Counted from the stretch's first letter, positions 1 through 8,535 are shown. The stretch is DNA of 64,000 nt from Kibdelosporangium sp. MJ126-NF4 (GCF_000826545.1 NZ_CDME01000011.1:1874657-1938656); one strand, 5' to 3'. Notes: generated by a model from the letters alone, not told the origin. Made by a program: numbers and translations.

Positions 1-458
1 AACAGGTGGGAGCCTGCCCCGCCGAGCAGTTTCACCTCGGCGATCAGTTCCTTGTCGCTGAGCAGGTGGACCGCCTCGTCCCTGGCGAGGCTCGGGGCTC
101 GCCTGGCCGAGGCGAACAGCGCCGTCGGCCGCACACCGGCGTCCTCCAGCCTGCGGGTCAGCTCGAACGCCACCGACGCGCCCATGCTGTGGCCGAACAC
201 CGTGATCGGTTTGTCCAGGTACGGCCGCAGCGCCGCCAACGCCCCGTCGGCCATCTCCTGGCAGGAGGTGAGGCAGGGCTCGGTACGCCGGTCCTGCCTG
301 CCCGGGTACTGGATCGCCAGCACATCCACCTTGGGCGCCAGTGCCTTGGCCAGCGGCAGGTAGTAGCTCGCCGAACCGCCCGCGTGCGGTAGGCAGACCA
401 ACCGGGCCGCTGCCTGCGGCGACTGGACGAAGCGTCGGATCCACCGGTCGTCGGTCAT
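1..458 (-). CDS. Type II (editing) thioesterase, 3' end outside window
   Basis: Alpha/beta-hydrolase thioesterase of the GrsT/RifR type that removes mis-primed acyl groups from NRPS or PKS carrier proteins in the cytoplasm. The visible 152 residues begin MTDDRWIRRF and contain the early LVCLPHAGGSASYY block, the YPGRQDRR block and the nucleophile elbow GHSMGA with its active-site Ser. The catalytic Asp and His would lie beyond the left edge; the family is normally about 240-260 residues. The ATG overlaps the TGA of the upstream TetR gene (ATGA), so the two are probably co-translated. A NRPS/PKS cluster to the left is inferred, not seen. Confidence 0.85.
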   Translation of the reverse strand, partial: MTDDRWIRRFVQSPQAAARLVCLPHAGGSASYYLPLAKALAPKVDVLAIQYPGRQDRRTEPCLTSCQEMADGALAALRPYLDKPITVFGHSMGASVAFELTRRLEDAGVRPTALFASARRAPSLARDEAVHLLSDKELIAEVKLLGGAGSHL

Positions 459-1174
459 GACTTCGTTTCCCATTCTCTCAGCAGCCCGAGTCGCTGTTCC
501 AGTCCGTCGAGGCAGCGTTGGACGGCGTACTGGAACAGATCCGTGAAGAAGTCCGCGACCCGCTCGGGCCTGCCGGCCATCCCCGCGACAAACGTACCGA
601 CCGCGGCGAGGCCAGGGAGGTCGGATCGATCACGGAACGCCTGGTACTCACGGGCGTGCGCGTTGCGCACAGCGGCGATCCCGCGCTGGTCGTCCTCCAG
701 CGCGATGTACTGGCAGGCCGTGGTCATCATGACGTTGTAGGCCAGCACGCTGTCGGCGCCGAACCCGGCTTCCTGCAGCAGCCGCACGCCCAGGTCGATG
801 ATCGGTCCGCCGCATGAGGCCGGTGGGCCGTGCATGGCCAGCCGGTAGGCGACACCGGGATAGCGGCGCAGCACGTCGCGGTGGTCGTCGAGCAACAGCC
901 CGAACCACTCGCGCCACGGCAACGTCTCCGGTGGGACCGTCAGCTCGCGGACCACGTGGTCGAGCACCAGGCTGACCACCGCCTCCCGGTCGCCGACATG
1001 GTGGTAGACCACCGCGGGGGAGGCCTCGATCCGCGCGGCCAGCTGCCGCAGGGTCCAGTTGTCCAGTCCATTCTCCGCAGTCAGCGCGACGGCCTCGGCC
1101 ACGATTCGTCCAACCGTGACCGCGGGCAGCCCCGCGCCATGGCGTGAACGCCCTCGCTGCTGTGGAACCCCCAT
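455..1174 (-). CDS. TetR-family transcriptional regulator
   Basis: DNA-binding repressor of 239 residues. The N-terminal HTH reads TVGRIVAEAVALTAENGL, then WTLRQLAARIEASPAVVYHHVGD; the C-terminal part resembles the TetR_C ligand-binding fold. I chose the ATG giving MGVPQQRGRSRHG because it sits six bases after a TACTGT -10 box, the leaderless arrangement seen at other genes here; the frame stays open further upstream (to 1234). Its TGA overlaps the ATG of the thioesterase, so it probably regulates that gene and its neighbours. The ligand cannot be read from sequence. Confidence 0.85.
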   Translation of the reverse strand: MGVPQQRGRSRHGAGLPAVTVGRIVAEAVALTAENGLDNWTLRQLAARIEASPAVVYHHVGDREAVVSLVLDHVVRELTVPPETLPWREWFGLLLDDHRDVLRRYPGVAYRLAMHGPPASCGGPIIDLGVRLLQEAGFGADSVLAYNVMMTTACQYIALEDDQRGIAAVRNAHAREYQAFRDRSDLPGLAAVGTFVAGMAGRPERVADFFTDLFQYAVQRCLDGLEQRLGLLREWETKS

Positions 1175-1228
1175 GGCCCGACAGTAGCGTTTTCCGCTGC
1201 CTGGCCTGTGCCGATTGGGAAGACCAGT

Positions 1229-1260
1229 GATCAACCCAGTGTGATCAACCCAGTGTGATC
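1229..1260. repeat. 14-bp tandem repeat at the 3' end of the solute-binding gene
   Basis: Two exact copies of GATCAACCCAGTGT (1229-1242 and 1243-1256) followed by GATC. The array includes the stop codon and last residues (ITLG) of the solute-binding protein gene on the minus strand, and lies between it and the TetR gene. It looks like slipped-strand duplication; a role as an operator is possible but untested. Confidence 0.8.
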
Positions 1261-2573
1261 GCCGTCAGGTCGACACCGTGCGCGGCCGTCGTGCTGACGT
1301 CACGCACCCGCTCGGCCCACACCGCGTGCCCGTGTGCGGTCCATAGTGGAACGAGCTGCAGTTCGCGCAGGACCTCGTTCTCGACGAGCCGGTAGTTCTC
1401 CGCCTGCACGACCGGATCACCGGACGCCGCAGCCGCGTCGAGGAACGGCTTGATCGACGGCAGGTCGAGCCCTTCGAACAGTTCATGCGGGCTGTCGATG
1501 CCCCAGGTGTGGATCTGGATCCGCACCGCCGGGCCGGTGTCGGTCTTCAGGCCGAGGTTGGTCTGTACCTGACTCCTGACGGCGGGCAGATCGGGATTGA
1601 CGCCATCGGAGAACCGCGCCGCGGTGAGGTCGGCCTGGGTGCGCAGGGTTTTGGCGGCGGCCGGGTCGAAGTTGCAGGCACGGCAGGTGCCGGAGCGTTC
1701 GCCGGGCGCGACGGCAGGTGGGTACAGCCGGGCGGCCGGATCGTACTGGTTGTCCATGGGCCCTTCGGTCACCGCCTTGCGGTCGATCGCCATGGCGATC
1801 GCGTACCTGGCGACCGGATCGGCCAGCTCCGGACCGAAGAGGAGATAACTGGCCTCAGGCTTCGGCCACACCACGTGCCGGGCGGCGAAGTCCTGGTGCA
1901 TCGAGGCGTGCCTGCTGCCGGGAAAGTCCACGACCAGATCGAGCTTGCCCGCCTTGACCTCGTCGAATGCCACGGCCAGGTCCGGGTACACCTTGAGGTC
2001 GATCCGCTGTGCCTTGGCGCCGACCTGGTTGACGCGGACCAGGCGGCCGCCTTTCTTCTCGTCCCATGGTGTTTCCACCTTGAACGGTCCGTTGCCGTCC
2101 AGCGGTTTCGCCGACCGGACCGGCAGTGCCCGCACCGAGGCGAGGAACGCGGGCACGTAACTGGCGGGCCGTTCCATGGTCAACTGAATGGTCGAGTCGT
2201 CGACCGGGACGATGTTCTTGTACGAAATCGGTTTCTCGGCCGCCGTCGCCCACGCGTCCACATACGAGGTGGCGGTGACCTTGGTGCCGTCGTGGTACTG
2301 GCCGGGACGCAGCTTGATCGTCCAGGTGATCTGGTCGGTGCTCGTCACCGACTCGGCGGCACGTGGCGTGATCTTGCCGGTGGCCGGGTCGTAGTCGACC
2401 AGCGGGGTGTAGAGCGCGTTGCCGATCATCCGGTCGCGCGGCGCCCGCCACACCGGCTGCTCGCCGACACCGACAGTGAGCACACCCGGCTCCGGGCTGG
2501 GATCGGTGTCCGGCGTGCCGCTACAGCCGGTGATCATGACGGCCGTGGCGAGCAGGATCGTGGTGACGCGCAT
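1245..2573 (-). CDS. Extracellular solute-binding lipoprotein, family 5
   Basis: Substrate-binding protein of an oligopeptide/nickel-type ABC importer (SBP_bac_5), 442 residues. It starts with a lipoprotein signal peptide, MRVTTILLATAVMITGC, whose lipobox ITGC predicts an acylated Cys17. Family features follow: VGVGEQPVWRAP, the ALYTPLVDYDPATGKITP block, and the WTIKLRPGQYHDGTKVTA motif near residues 90-105. It is shorter than the usual 500-550 residues. No permease or ATPase gene lies beside it, so it is an orphan binding protein or works with a transporter encoded elsewhere. Confidence 0.88.
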   Translation of the reverse strand: MRVTTILLATAVMITGCSGTPDTDPSPEPGVLTVGVGEQPVWRAPRDRMIGNALYTPLVDYDPATGKITPRAAESVTSTDQITWTIKLRPGQYHDGTKVTATSYVDAWATAAEKPISYKNIVPVDDSTIQLTMERPASYVPAFLASVRALPVRSAKPLDGNGPFKVETPWDEKKGGRLVRVNQVGAKAQRIDLKVYPDLAVAFDEVKAGKLDLVVDFPGSRHASMHQDFAARHVVWPKPEASYLLFGPELADPVARYAIAMAIDRKAVTEGPMDNQYDPAARLYPPAVAPGERSGTCRACNFDPAAAKTLRTQADLTAARFSDGVNPDLPAVRSQVQTNLGLKTDTGPAVRIQIHTWGIDSPHELFEGLDLPSIKPFLDAAAASGDPVVQAENYRLVENEVLRELQLVPLWTAHGHAVWAERVRDVSTTAAHGVDLTAITLG

Positions 2574-2642
2574 GGCAAGTTCCTAGCAGATGAGGGTTTC
2601 GTGAACGACGAATGGCCGTTGTGTCCGGTTGAGTAAGGCCTT

Positions 2643-2648
2643 TAGGGT
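2643..2648 (+). promoter_or_regulatory. Putative -10 box for a leaderless transcript
   Basis: TAGGGT (TANNNT) followed by a six-base spacer and then the GTG of the LVIVD protein gene. No Shine-Dalgarno sequence fits between. This spacing is what is known for leaderless actinobacterial mRNAs, with transcription starting at the start codon. Confidence 0.5.
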
Positions 2649-2654
2649 GACGCG

Positions 2655-4040
2655 GTGCGTAGGTGGTTATTCGGTTCTTCAGTCGCAATGTCCGCGGTAG
2701 CGCTGATGTTCGTCAGCACAGTGCCCGCCCAAGCTTGCGGTGACGAGGTTTTCGGCAATCCCGGCAACCCGTCCAGTGCCGCACACGCAGGACATACTGG
2801 ACCCAAGGCGGAGGGCTTGGCCGCGTCGAGCGCGGTCAAGAACGTCGACCTCGTGGCGAACGTGCCCGACGCGGCAGGCGCCACCTCGGTCCGGTTCCTG
2901 AAATACGGCCACAAGGACGTGCTGTTCGTCTCCGGGACGTTCGGCCTGAAGTCCTACGATGTGGACAACCCGCGCAAGCCGAAGCTGCTCGGGGAAGTCA
3001 AGCTGCCGGGGTTCTGGCAGGGCGAGGACACGGAGGTCGACGAGAAGCGCAAGCTCGTCTTCCTGGCCCGTGATCCTCGTGCCTTCGGCGGCAACACCCA
3101 GACCGGTGAGTCCGGTATCTACACCGTCGACGCCAAGCGTCCGGACAAGCTCGAGGTCATCAGCTACGTGAAGGTCCCGGCGGGCCACACGACCAGCTGC
3201 GTCAACGACTGCCGGTACGTGTGGACAGGTGGCCCGGCCAAGGCCGCCGACCAGCCCGCCGACTGGGGCGGCCGCCCGATCTGGGTGACCGACATGACGA
3301 ATCCGCGCAAGCCCAAGGTCAATCCCAACCCGATCGACCTGTACCGCAACGACGGCAAGACCGACTACGCCCACGACGTCCAGGTCGACGCCATGGGCAT
3401 CGCGTGGTCGTCCGGCCGTGGTGGTGTGCGCGGCTTCTGGACCGAGGGCTGGCACCGCGACCCGGTCACGGGCAAGTTCCGCAGGGCCACGGCGCTCGAC
3501 CCGGTGCCGTACGCCGGTGGTGGCGTGAACGAGCTCGCCGCTCCGTCGAAGTTCATGCACAACAGCTACCGTCCGGTCGGCTGGCGTGCGAAGGACGGCG
3601 GCGACCACGAGCGGTGGGGCCGCAACGGCGACCTGGTCTATGCGACTGAGGAGTCGTTCATGGATGGGTGCGCCGGTGACGGTGTGCTGGTGATCGCCTC
3701 GCTGAAGGGCTCGTACAACGGTGAGGGCTGGCGCTCGACACCGGACAAGCCGTTCCGGCTCAAGACCATCGGCAGCTGGAGCGTGGCAGGCCAGGAAGGC
3801 AGCGACCCGGCCAGCGGCGACTGCTCCGCGCACTACTTCGACGTCGAGGGCAAGGTCCTCGTGCAATCGTTCTACGGACAGGGGACGCGGTTCCTGGACA
3901 TCAGCGACCCGACCAACCCCCGCCAGATCGCGTACCACCGCCCGGCCGACGGCCGGTCCTGGTACCCGGCGTGGCACAAGGGCTACGTCTTCGTCGCCGA
4001 CGGCACGCGCGGCATCGACGTCCTGAAGCTGACACGCTGA
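2655..4040 (+). CDS. Secreted LVIVD-repeat protein
   Basis: Exported 461-residue protein with a signal peptide (MRRWLFGSSVAMSAVALMFV, cleavage near AQA-C). The mature part has LVIVD-type beta-propeller repeats: LFVSGTFGLKSYDVDNPRKP, PIWVTDMTNPRKP, TRFLDISDPTNPRQ and the terminal YVFVADGTRGIDVLKL. Such repeats occur in surface and exported actinobacterial proteins of unknown role. Codon 5 (2667-2669) is the rare TTA, within the signal peptide. The GTG start is probably leaderless. A strong hairpin follows the stop, so it appears to be a single-gene unit. Confidence 0.85.
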   Translation: MRRWLFGSSVAMSAVALMFVSTVPAQACGDEVFGNPGNPSSAAHAGHTGPKAEGLAASSAVKNVDLVANVPDAAGATSVRFLKYGHKDVLFVSGTFGLKSYDVDNPRKPKLLGEVKLPGFWQGEDTEVDEKRKLVFLARDPRAFGGNTQTGESGIYTVDAKRPDKLEVISYVKVPAGHTTSCVNDCRYVWTGGPAKAADQPADWGGRPIWVTDMTNPRKPKVNPNPIDLYRNDGKTDYAHDVQVDAMGIAWSSGRGGVRGFWTEGWHRDPVTGKFRRATALDPVPYAGGGVNELAAPSKFMHNSYRPVGWRAKDGGDHERWGRNGDLVYATEESFMDGCAGDGVLVIASLKGSYNGEGWRSTPDKPFRLKTIGSWSVAGQEGSDPASGDCSAHYFDVEGKVLVQSFYGQGTRFLDISDPTNPRQIAYHRPADGRSWYPAWHKGYVFVADGTRGIDVLKLTR

Positions 4041-4046
4041 ACCCGG

Positions 4047-4085
4047 CACGATGCCTCCGGTGGAACGCCCGCCGGGGGCATCGTG
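4047..4085. terminator. Hairpin terminator after the LVIVD gene
   Basis: Inverted repeat with 14-base arms, CACGATGCCTCCGG at 4047-4060 and CCGGGGGCATCGTG at 4072-4085, with one mismatch and an 11-base loop. It begins 6 bases after the TGA. There is no clear U-tract, as is common for actinobacterial terminators. Confidence 0.75.
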
Positions 4086-4193
4086 GTGTCCGGACAGCGA
4101 ATCCGTCGGCGACCTCAGGTTTAGGGCGCCTGGGTAGGGGGTAGACCCTTCCGGGGCGTGGGTATCGCCCGGGCAAGAGGGAGTGATCCTCTC

Positions 4194-6062
4194 GTGGGAC
4201 GTGCGATCGGGGGCGATCCGGCCGATGTGGCCAACGCCTTTGAGCATCTACCGGCTGTGGTGTGGCTGCTGGAAGGCCCCGAGCACGTCGTGGTGGCCGC
4301 GAACCGCGCCGCTCGGGCGAGTGTCGGTGACCTCGACCTGATCGGCATGCCGATCAGGCTGGCGGGCAAGGCGTTGCCGGGCACCCGGCTGCTCGACATG
4401 CTGGACGAGGTCTACCGCGAGAGCCGGACCCTGTCCGTGCAGGAACCGGACGCGCTGGTCACCGTCCGTCCCGTGATCGACGCGTACGACGTCGTCACCG
4501 GGTTGATCGCGCAGGTCATCGTGCTGTCCGACCAGCCGCCGCCCTTTCGCCGCGACGAGCACGAGGTCGCGCTCGACCTGCAGCTCGCGGTCCTCCCGCA
4601 CGGTCTTCCCGTGCTGCCGGAGATCAGCATGGCCGCCGCGTACCTGCCCGCGGGCGCCAACGACGCCGCGGGCGGTGACTGGTTCGAGGTGATCCCGATG
4701 CCCGGCAGGCGGCTCGGGCTGATCGTCGGCGATGTCGTCGGACACGGCCCGAGGGCGTCGGCGATCATGGGTCAGCTGCGGGCAATCGTGGCCGAGCGGA
4801 TGCTGCTCGGTGCCGAGCTCGGTGACGTGGTGAACGCGCTGGACACGTTCGCGCGCAGCGCACCGGAGGCACGCGGCACGACGGTCTGTGTGGCGATCCT
4901 CGACAGACAGAGCGGTTCGCTCGAATACTGCACACGCGGCCACCCACCACCGCTTGTCGTCAGCGCCAACGGCGAGACACGCGTGCTTCCCCAGCCAAGC
5001 GGCCCGCCGCTGGCGTTCGGCGACGGCGAGTTCATGTTCGCCCAGGACGTGCTGTGGCCGGGGGAGACGATCGTGCTCTACTCCGACGGCGCGGTGGAGC
5101 GGCCCGGCCGGACGATCGTGGAGGGCATCGGCGAGCTGGCCGCGTCTTCCGCGCAGGTGGTGCGGGTCAACGGGAACGGGCCGCGTGCGCTGGCCGATCG
5201 GATCTGCCATGGCGGTCTGCGGCTGATCGAGAACGGCCACGCGCCGCGCGACGACGCGAGCCTGCTCGCGGTGACCGTGCTGCTGCCGTTCGTGGACCCG
5301 CTGATGATGGCGGTGCCCGCGTTGCCGGAGAAGCTCACCGAGGTCCGCCGTGAGCTCGGCCAGTGGCTGGCCGAGCTGAGGCTGATGGAGGACGACCTGG
5401 TCGCGGTCGAGCTGAGCGTGATCGAGGCGGTGACCAACAGTGTCGAGCACGCGTACACCGACCCCGCGTACACCGACTCCGGAGGCGCGGTGCACATCGA
5501 GGCGTCGCTGGACGAGGTCGGCGGGCTGCACGTCCGGGTGTCGGACACCGGGATCTGGAAGAAGCCGGACGCCGAACCGGGTTTCCGCGGCCGGGGCATG
5601 CTGATGATGCGCGAGTCCATGGACCAGATGCGGCTGGCCACCACGTCGAAGGGGACAGTGGTGGAGATGTCCAAGGTGGTGCGCCGTCCGGTGCGCACCG
5701 GCGCGACACGCGTGGCGCCCGCCAGGGACGAGGAAGCCGACGATTTGCACATCAATCGGATGTCCGCGCCGGACTCGTTGTGGCTCACGGTGTCCGGTGC
5801 GCTCGACGGCGGCTCGGCGGCCCGGTTGCGCAGCGCGCTGCTGGAGGCGGCGCGCGGCGGCAGTCGATTGCCGATCACGCTCGTGCTGGACGACGTGACC
5901 GCGCTCGGCAGCGCTGGCCTGCGTGTCCTGACCGAGCAGGGACGACGGCTCGGCGACGCGGGCCGGGTGCTGCGCGTTGTCGCTTCGCCGAGTAGTCCGG
6001 CGGGCAACGTGCTGTCCATCAGCGGTGTCGACATGCTGTTGGACGTGCGGTCACACGCCTGA
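4194..6062 (+). CDS. SpoIIE-type PP2C phosphatase fused to HATPase and STAS domains
   Basis: Cytoplasmic partner-switching regulator of 622 residues. An N-terminal PAS-like sensor (AFEHLPAVVWLLEGPEHVVV) is followed by a SpoIIE PP2C domain (AGGDWFEVIPMP, VGDVVGHGPRASAIMG, LYSDGAVERPG, DDASLLAV). Next is an RsbW-like kinase domain with an intact N-box (VELSVIEAVTNSVEHAY) and G-box (SDTGIW). It ends with a STAS domain whose phosphorylatable Ser is in LGSAGLRVL. One chain thus holds phosphatase, anti-sigma kinase and antagonist. I placed the start at GTG 4194 because AGAGGGAG lies about 10 bases upstream; an in-frame GTG at 4158 is the alternative. The sigma factor target is unknown. Confidence 0.9.
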   Translation: MGRAIGGDPADVANAFEHLPAVVWLLEGPEHVVVAANRAARASVGDLDLIGMPIRLAGKALPGTRLLDMLDEVYRESRTLSVQEPDALVTVRPVIDAYDVVTGLIAQVIVLSDQPPPFRRDEHEVALDLQLAVLPHGLPVLPEISMAAAYLPAGANDAAGGDWFEVIPMPGRRLGLIVGDVVGHGPRASAIMGQLRAIVAERMLLGAELGDVVNALDTFARSAPEARGTTVCVAILDRQSGSLEYCTRGHPPPLVVSANGETRVLPQPSGPPLAFGDGEFMFAQDVLWPGETIVLYSDGAVERPGRTIVEGIGELAASSAQVVRVNGNGPRALADRICHGGLRLIENGHAPRDDASLLAVTVLLPFVDPLMMAVPALPEKLTEVRRELGQWLAELRLMEDDLVAVELSVIEAVTNSVEHAYTDPAYTDSGGAVHIEASLDEVGGLHVRVSDTGIWKKPDAEPGFRGRGMLMMRESMDQMRLATTSKGTVVEMSKVVRRPVRTGATRVAPARDEEADDLHINRMSAPDSLWLTVSGALDGGSAARLRSALLEAARGGSRLPITLVLDDVTALGSAGLRVLTEQGRRLGDAGRVLRVVASPSSPAGNVLSISGVDMLLDVRSHA

Positions 6063-6129
6063 TCTGCGGGGCAGCGTGCCAGCCCATAGGTTGGGGACTG
6101 CGAGAGACACCAAACCGGAAGGAGCGGAG

Positions 6130-6429
6130 ATGCTCGCGGTCACGAATGCCGCCGCACAGGCGATCGAAGCGCTGACCAGCCAGGAAGGTCAGCAGGAAGC
6201 CGAAGGCGGGCTCAGGTTCAGTCTCCAGTCCAGCGATGACGCGGGCGCGCAGCTCGCTCTCGCGGTGACCAAACAGCCCGAGCAGGGCGACCAGGTCGTC
6301 ACCACCGACACCGGGGCCAGCGTGTTCCTCGAACGCGGGGCCGCCGAGTTCCTGGACGACAAGGTGCTCGACGTCCAGCAGAACACCGAGGGCGAGATCG
6401 CTTTCGCGCTGGCGCCGCAAGGGGTCTGA
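6130..6429 (+). CDS. HesB/IscA-like small protein lacking cysteines
   Basis: A 99-residue protein with the A-type iron-sulfur carrier fold pattern: MLAVTNAAAQAIEALTSQ, GLRFSLQ, VFLERGAAEFLDDKVLDVQ. True IscA/HesB carriers use three conserved cysteines (one mid-chain, a C-terminal CGC); this protein has no cysteine at all, so it cannot bind a cluster that way. Actinobacterial homologues are often annotated as Fe-S biogenesis or adhesin-like without evidence. A good RBS (GGAAGGAGCGG) precedes the ATG. It follows the SpoIIE gene by 67 bases and may be co-transcribed. Confidence 0.8.
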   Translation: MLAVTNAAAQAIEALTSQEGQQEAEGGLRFSLQSSDDAGAQLALAVTKQPEQGDQVVTTDTGASVFLERGAAEFLDDKVLDVQQNTEGEIAFALAPQGV

Positions 6430-6440
6430 TGCTCGAAGGT

Positions 6441-6477
6441 CGGGCCGGAGGCGGGCGTGGCGGTCGCCTCCGGCCCG
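6441..6477. terminator. Hairpin terminator after the HesB-like gene
   Basis: Perfect 13-bp stem: CGGGCCGGAGGCG at 6441-6453 pairs with CGCCTCCGGCCCG at 6465-6477 around an 11-base loop, beginning 12 bases after the stop. Confidence 0.8.
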
Positions 6478-6730
6478 GCCACTCAGGTGCCCCTCTTCGC
6501 ACACGTTTGCACCGGCTGTAGATCAAGGTATGTTCCCGTCCACACCTCGGGCCATGACGAATAAGACCTAGGTATGGCACGTAACCCCTAGTGGTTCCGC
6601 GATGCGGTATTCGCCTGTCCGCAGGGGAATGCCGGCAGGGCCTTCCTGACGTGCCGATGAGCGGATCCGCGGGTGGATCCGCACGCCGATCGTCGCAGCC
6701 AGGTGAAGTGCGCACTCATAACATCGGGGC
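6478..6730. other. Intergenic region between HesB-like and AraC-type genes
   Basis: About 250 bases without a credible gene. It is less GC-rich near 6520-6600 and probably holds the AraC promoter. A short inverted repeat built from two GGATCC sites lies at 6661-6682. I see no tRNA, riboswitch or repeat shared with the rest of the window. Confidence 0.4.
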
Positions 6731-7588
6731 ATGGCGTTCGGCGATGGTTGGCGGAAACTGTCGGACCCCGGGTCTACCGTCGTCCGCGTGCGGACGTCGA
6801 CAGTGCTCGCGCGGCGTGCTGGATTCAGGATCCAGGCCGTGACCTGCGAAGATGATCACACTGGGTGGTCGCGGCCGGAACCGAGGGACCGGTTCGGCTT
6901 CGTGCTGGCCCGGCGCGGCCGGTTCCGGTGGTCTTCGGACGGGCGCGTGATCGATGTGGACACGACGGTCGGGTACATGAGCGTTCCCGATGTCGAGGAA
7001 CGGTTCTCCCACCCGGCGGGCGGCGATGTGTGCACGTCGGTCGAGGTCGCGCCGGAGCTGTGGCGCGGCTCGGCGGGCTCCGCGCTCTACGTCGACGCGC
7101 GGGTCGACCTGGCGCATCGCCGGTTGCTGGCCGCCGTGTGCGGCCAGGATGTCGACTACGCGGTGGCGGACGAGTTACTGGGGTTGCTGGCGGCCGCGAG
7201 CCGTTCTCCGGTGCTGACCGGGCCGGGGGACCGGACGATGCTCGCGGCGGCCCGTGCGGCGATCCTGACGGAGGATCCCGGCGGGCTGCTCCCGTTGGCC
7301 GACCGGCTCGGCGTCTCGCCGTACCGGCTGAGCCGGGCGTTCCCGCGCGAGCTCGGGGTGTCGGTGACGCAGTACCGCAACCGGGTCAGGGTGGGCCGGG
7401 CGATCAGCCGGATCGCCGACGGGGAAAGGGACCTCGCCGGTCTCGCGGCCGAACTCGGCTTCGCCGACCAGGCGCACCTGTCCCGTGTGGTCAGCGGCCA
7501 GGTCGGCCGTACGCCGGGTGCCCTGCGGGCGCTGCTGCAAGAATCTTCAAGACCGGCGCGCGCGGGACGCCGAGACTTCTCGCCATGA
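6731..7588 (+). CDS. AraC-family transcriptional regulator
   Basis: Regulator of up to 285 residues with a divergent cupin-like N-terminal sensor (FGFVLARRGRFRW, VGYMSVPDVEERFSHPAGG) and a C-terminal double HTH: LLPLADRLGVSPYRLSRAFPRE, then LAGLAAELGFADQAHLSRVV and the typical QVGRTPGALR ending. The ATG at 6731 opens the frame, but GTG 6788 (VRTSTVLARRAG) is an equally good start; neither has a clear RBS. A rare TTA codon lies at 7175-7177. The TGA overlaps the ATG of the VOC gene, so the two are translationally coupled. Confidence 0.85.
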   Translation: MAFGDGWRKLSDPGSTVVRVRTSTVLARRAGFRIQAVTCEDDHTGWSRPEPRDRFGFVLARRGRFRWSSDGRVIDVDTTVGYMSVPDVEERFSHPAGGDVCTSVEVAPELWRGSAGSALYVDARVDLAHRRLLAAVCGQDVDYAVADELLGLLAAASRSPVLTGPGDRTMLAAARAAILTEDPGGLLPLADRLGVSPYRLSRAFPRELGVSVTQYRNRVRVGRAISRIADGERDLAGLAAELGFADQAHLSRVVSGQVGRTPGALRALLQESSRPARAGRRDFSP

Positions 7589-7944
7589 GCAGGACATTGA
7601 CGACAGTTGCGATCGACACCGCCGGACCGGCCGCGTTGGCGCGGTTCTACCACACCGTCACCGGATGGGAGATCTCCGCGAGCGGGGACGACTTCGCCGC
7701 ACTCACCGGTGGGCCGGTGGGGCTCGCGTTCCAGTACGTCGCCGACTACAAGGCAGCGGGCTGGCCGGATGGGGACAAGCACTTCCACCTCGACTTCGAA
7801 GTCGACGACATCACCACGGCGGAGCAGGAACTCCTCGCTGCGGGCGCGACCAAGCCGGACTTCCAGCCGGGCGGTACGGACTGGACAGTGCTGCTGGACC
7901 CGGAAGGGCACGCCTTCTGCCTGGTGCCCCGCGAAGTGGCGTGA
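7585..7944 (+). CDS. VOC (glyoxalase/bleomycin-resistance fold) protein
   Basis: Small cytoplasmic protein of 119 residues with two beta-alpha-beta-beta-beta modules: VAIDTAGPAALARFYHTVTGWEI and, in the second half, HFHLDFEVDDITTAEQELLAAGA, ending VLLDPEGHAFCLV. Metal-ligand-like His and Glu positions are present, but the reaction cannot be assigned; family members include dioxygenases, glyoxalases and drug-binding proteins. The ATG overlaps the AraC stop codon (ATGA), making it the likely partner or target of that regulator. Confidence 0.88.
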   Translation: MSRTLTTVAIDTAGPAALARFYHTVTGWEISASGDDFAALTGGPVGLAFQYVADYKAAGWPDGDKHFHLDFEVDDITTAEQELLAAGATKPDFQPGGTDWTVLLDPEGHAFCLVPREVA

Positions 7945-7976
7945 CAAGGATACAAAGGACATAGGGGGAACCGGAA

Positions 7977-8504
7977 TTGACCGAGGATGTCGCTGTCGGC
8001 TCGCTCGAGACACCCGTTGGCACACTGCACGTCGCGATGACGCGCGACGGGCTCGCGGACGTGAGCTGGGTGCGGCCACGGGTTCGGCTGCCCGTCGCCG
8101 ACGACCCGGACCGCGTCGAGCCCGTGCTCGGCCAGCTGGCGGAGTACTTCACGGGCAAGCGAAAGCGGTTCGACGTGCCGATCGACTGGCGGCGGACATC
8201 CTCGCTGCAGCAGGATGTTCTGCAGACCCTTTATTCCACAGTGGACTACGGTGAGTCCGTCACCTACGGCGAACTCGCCACCCGAAGCGGCGATCGGGTA
8301 CCGGCACGGGGGATCGGCTCGATCATGGGCTCGAACCCTGTGCCGATCGTCGTTCCGTGCCACCGGGTGATCGCAGGCGACGGGCTCGGTGGCTACAGCG
8401 GGGGAACGGGCCGGGACGGCCTCGCGGTCAAACAATGGCTGCTGATCATGGAAGGAGCGCTGCCGCCGACGCTCGGCTGGGATCCCGACCGTCTCGAGCT
8501 GTGA
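7977..8504 (+). CDS. ogt: Methylated-DNA--protein-cysteine methyltransferase
   Basis: Suicide DNA-repair enzyme that transfers the alkyl group from O6-alkylguanine to its own cysteine. The active-site motif PCHRVI is at residues 127-132 with Cys128 as acceptor, preceded by the HTH-like VTYGELATRSG and followed by GLGGYSGG. At 175 residues it matches the Ogt class without an Ada domain. I use the TTG at 7977, which follows AGGGGGAACCGG. It lies 32 bases after the VOC gene and may belong to that unit. Confidence 0.92.
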   Translation: MTEDVAVGSLETPVGTLHVAMTRDGLADVSWVRPRVRLPVADDPDRVEPVLGQLAEYFTGKRKRFDVPIDWRRTSSLQQDVLQTLYSTVDYGESVTYGELATRSGDRVPARGIGSIMGSNPVPIVVPCHRVIAGDGLGGYSGGTGRDGLAVKQWLLIMEGALPPTLGWDPDRLEL

Positions 8505-8535
8505 CGCGAACACCTGGCGGCCGGCCGTAGCACGA

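Noticed and set aside
1229..1260. Tandem repeats as a CRISPR array
   Set aside because: Units are 14 bp and contiguous, with no spacers and no cas genes; the array at 18992 fails likewise.
6661..6682. GGATCC-containing inverted repeat as an operator
   Set aside because: Short arms made of a self-palindromic hexamer are likely chance in this composition; no adjacent regulator fits.
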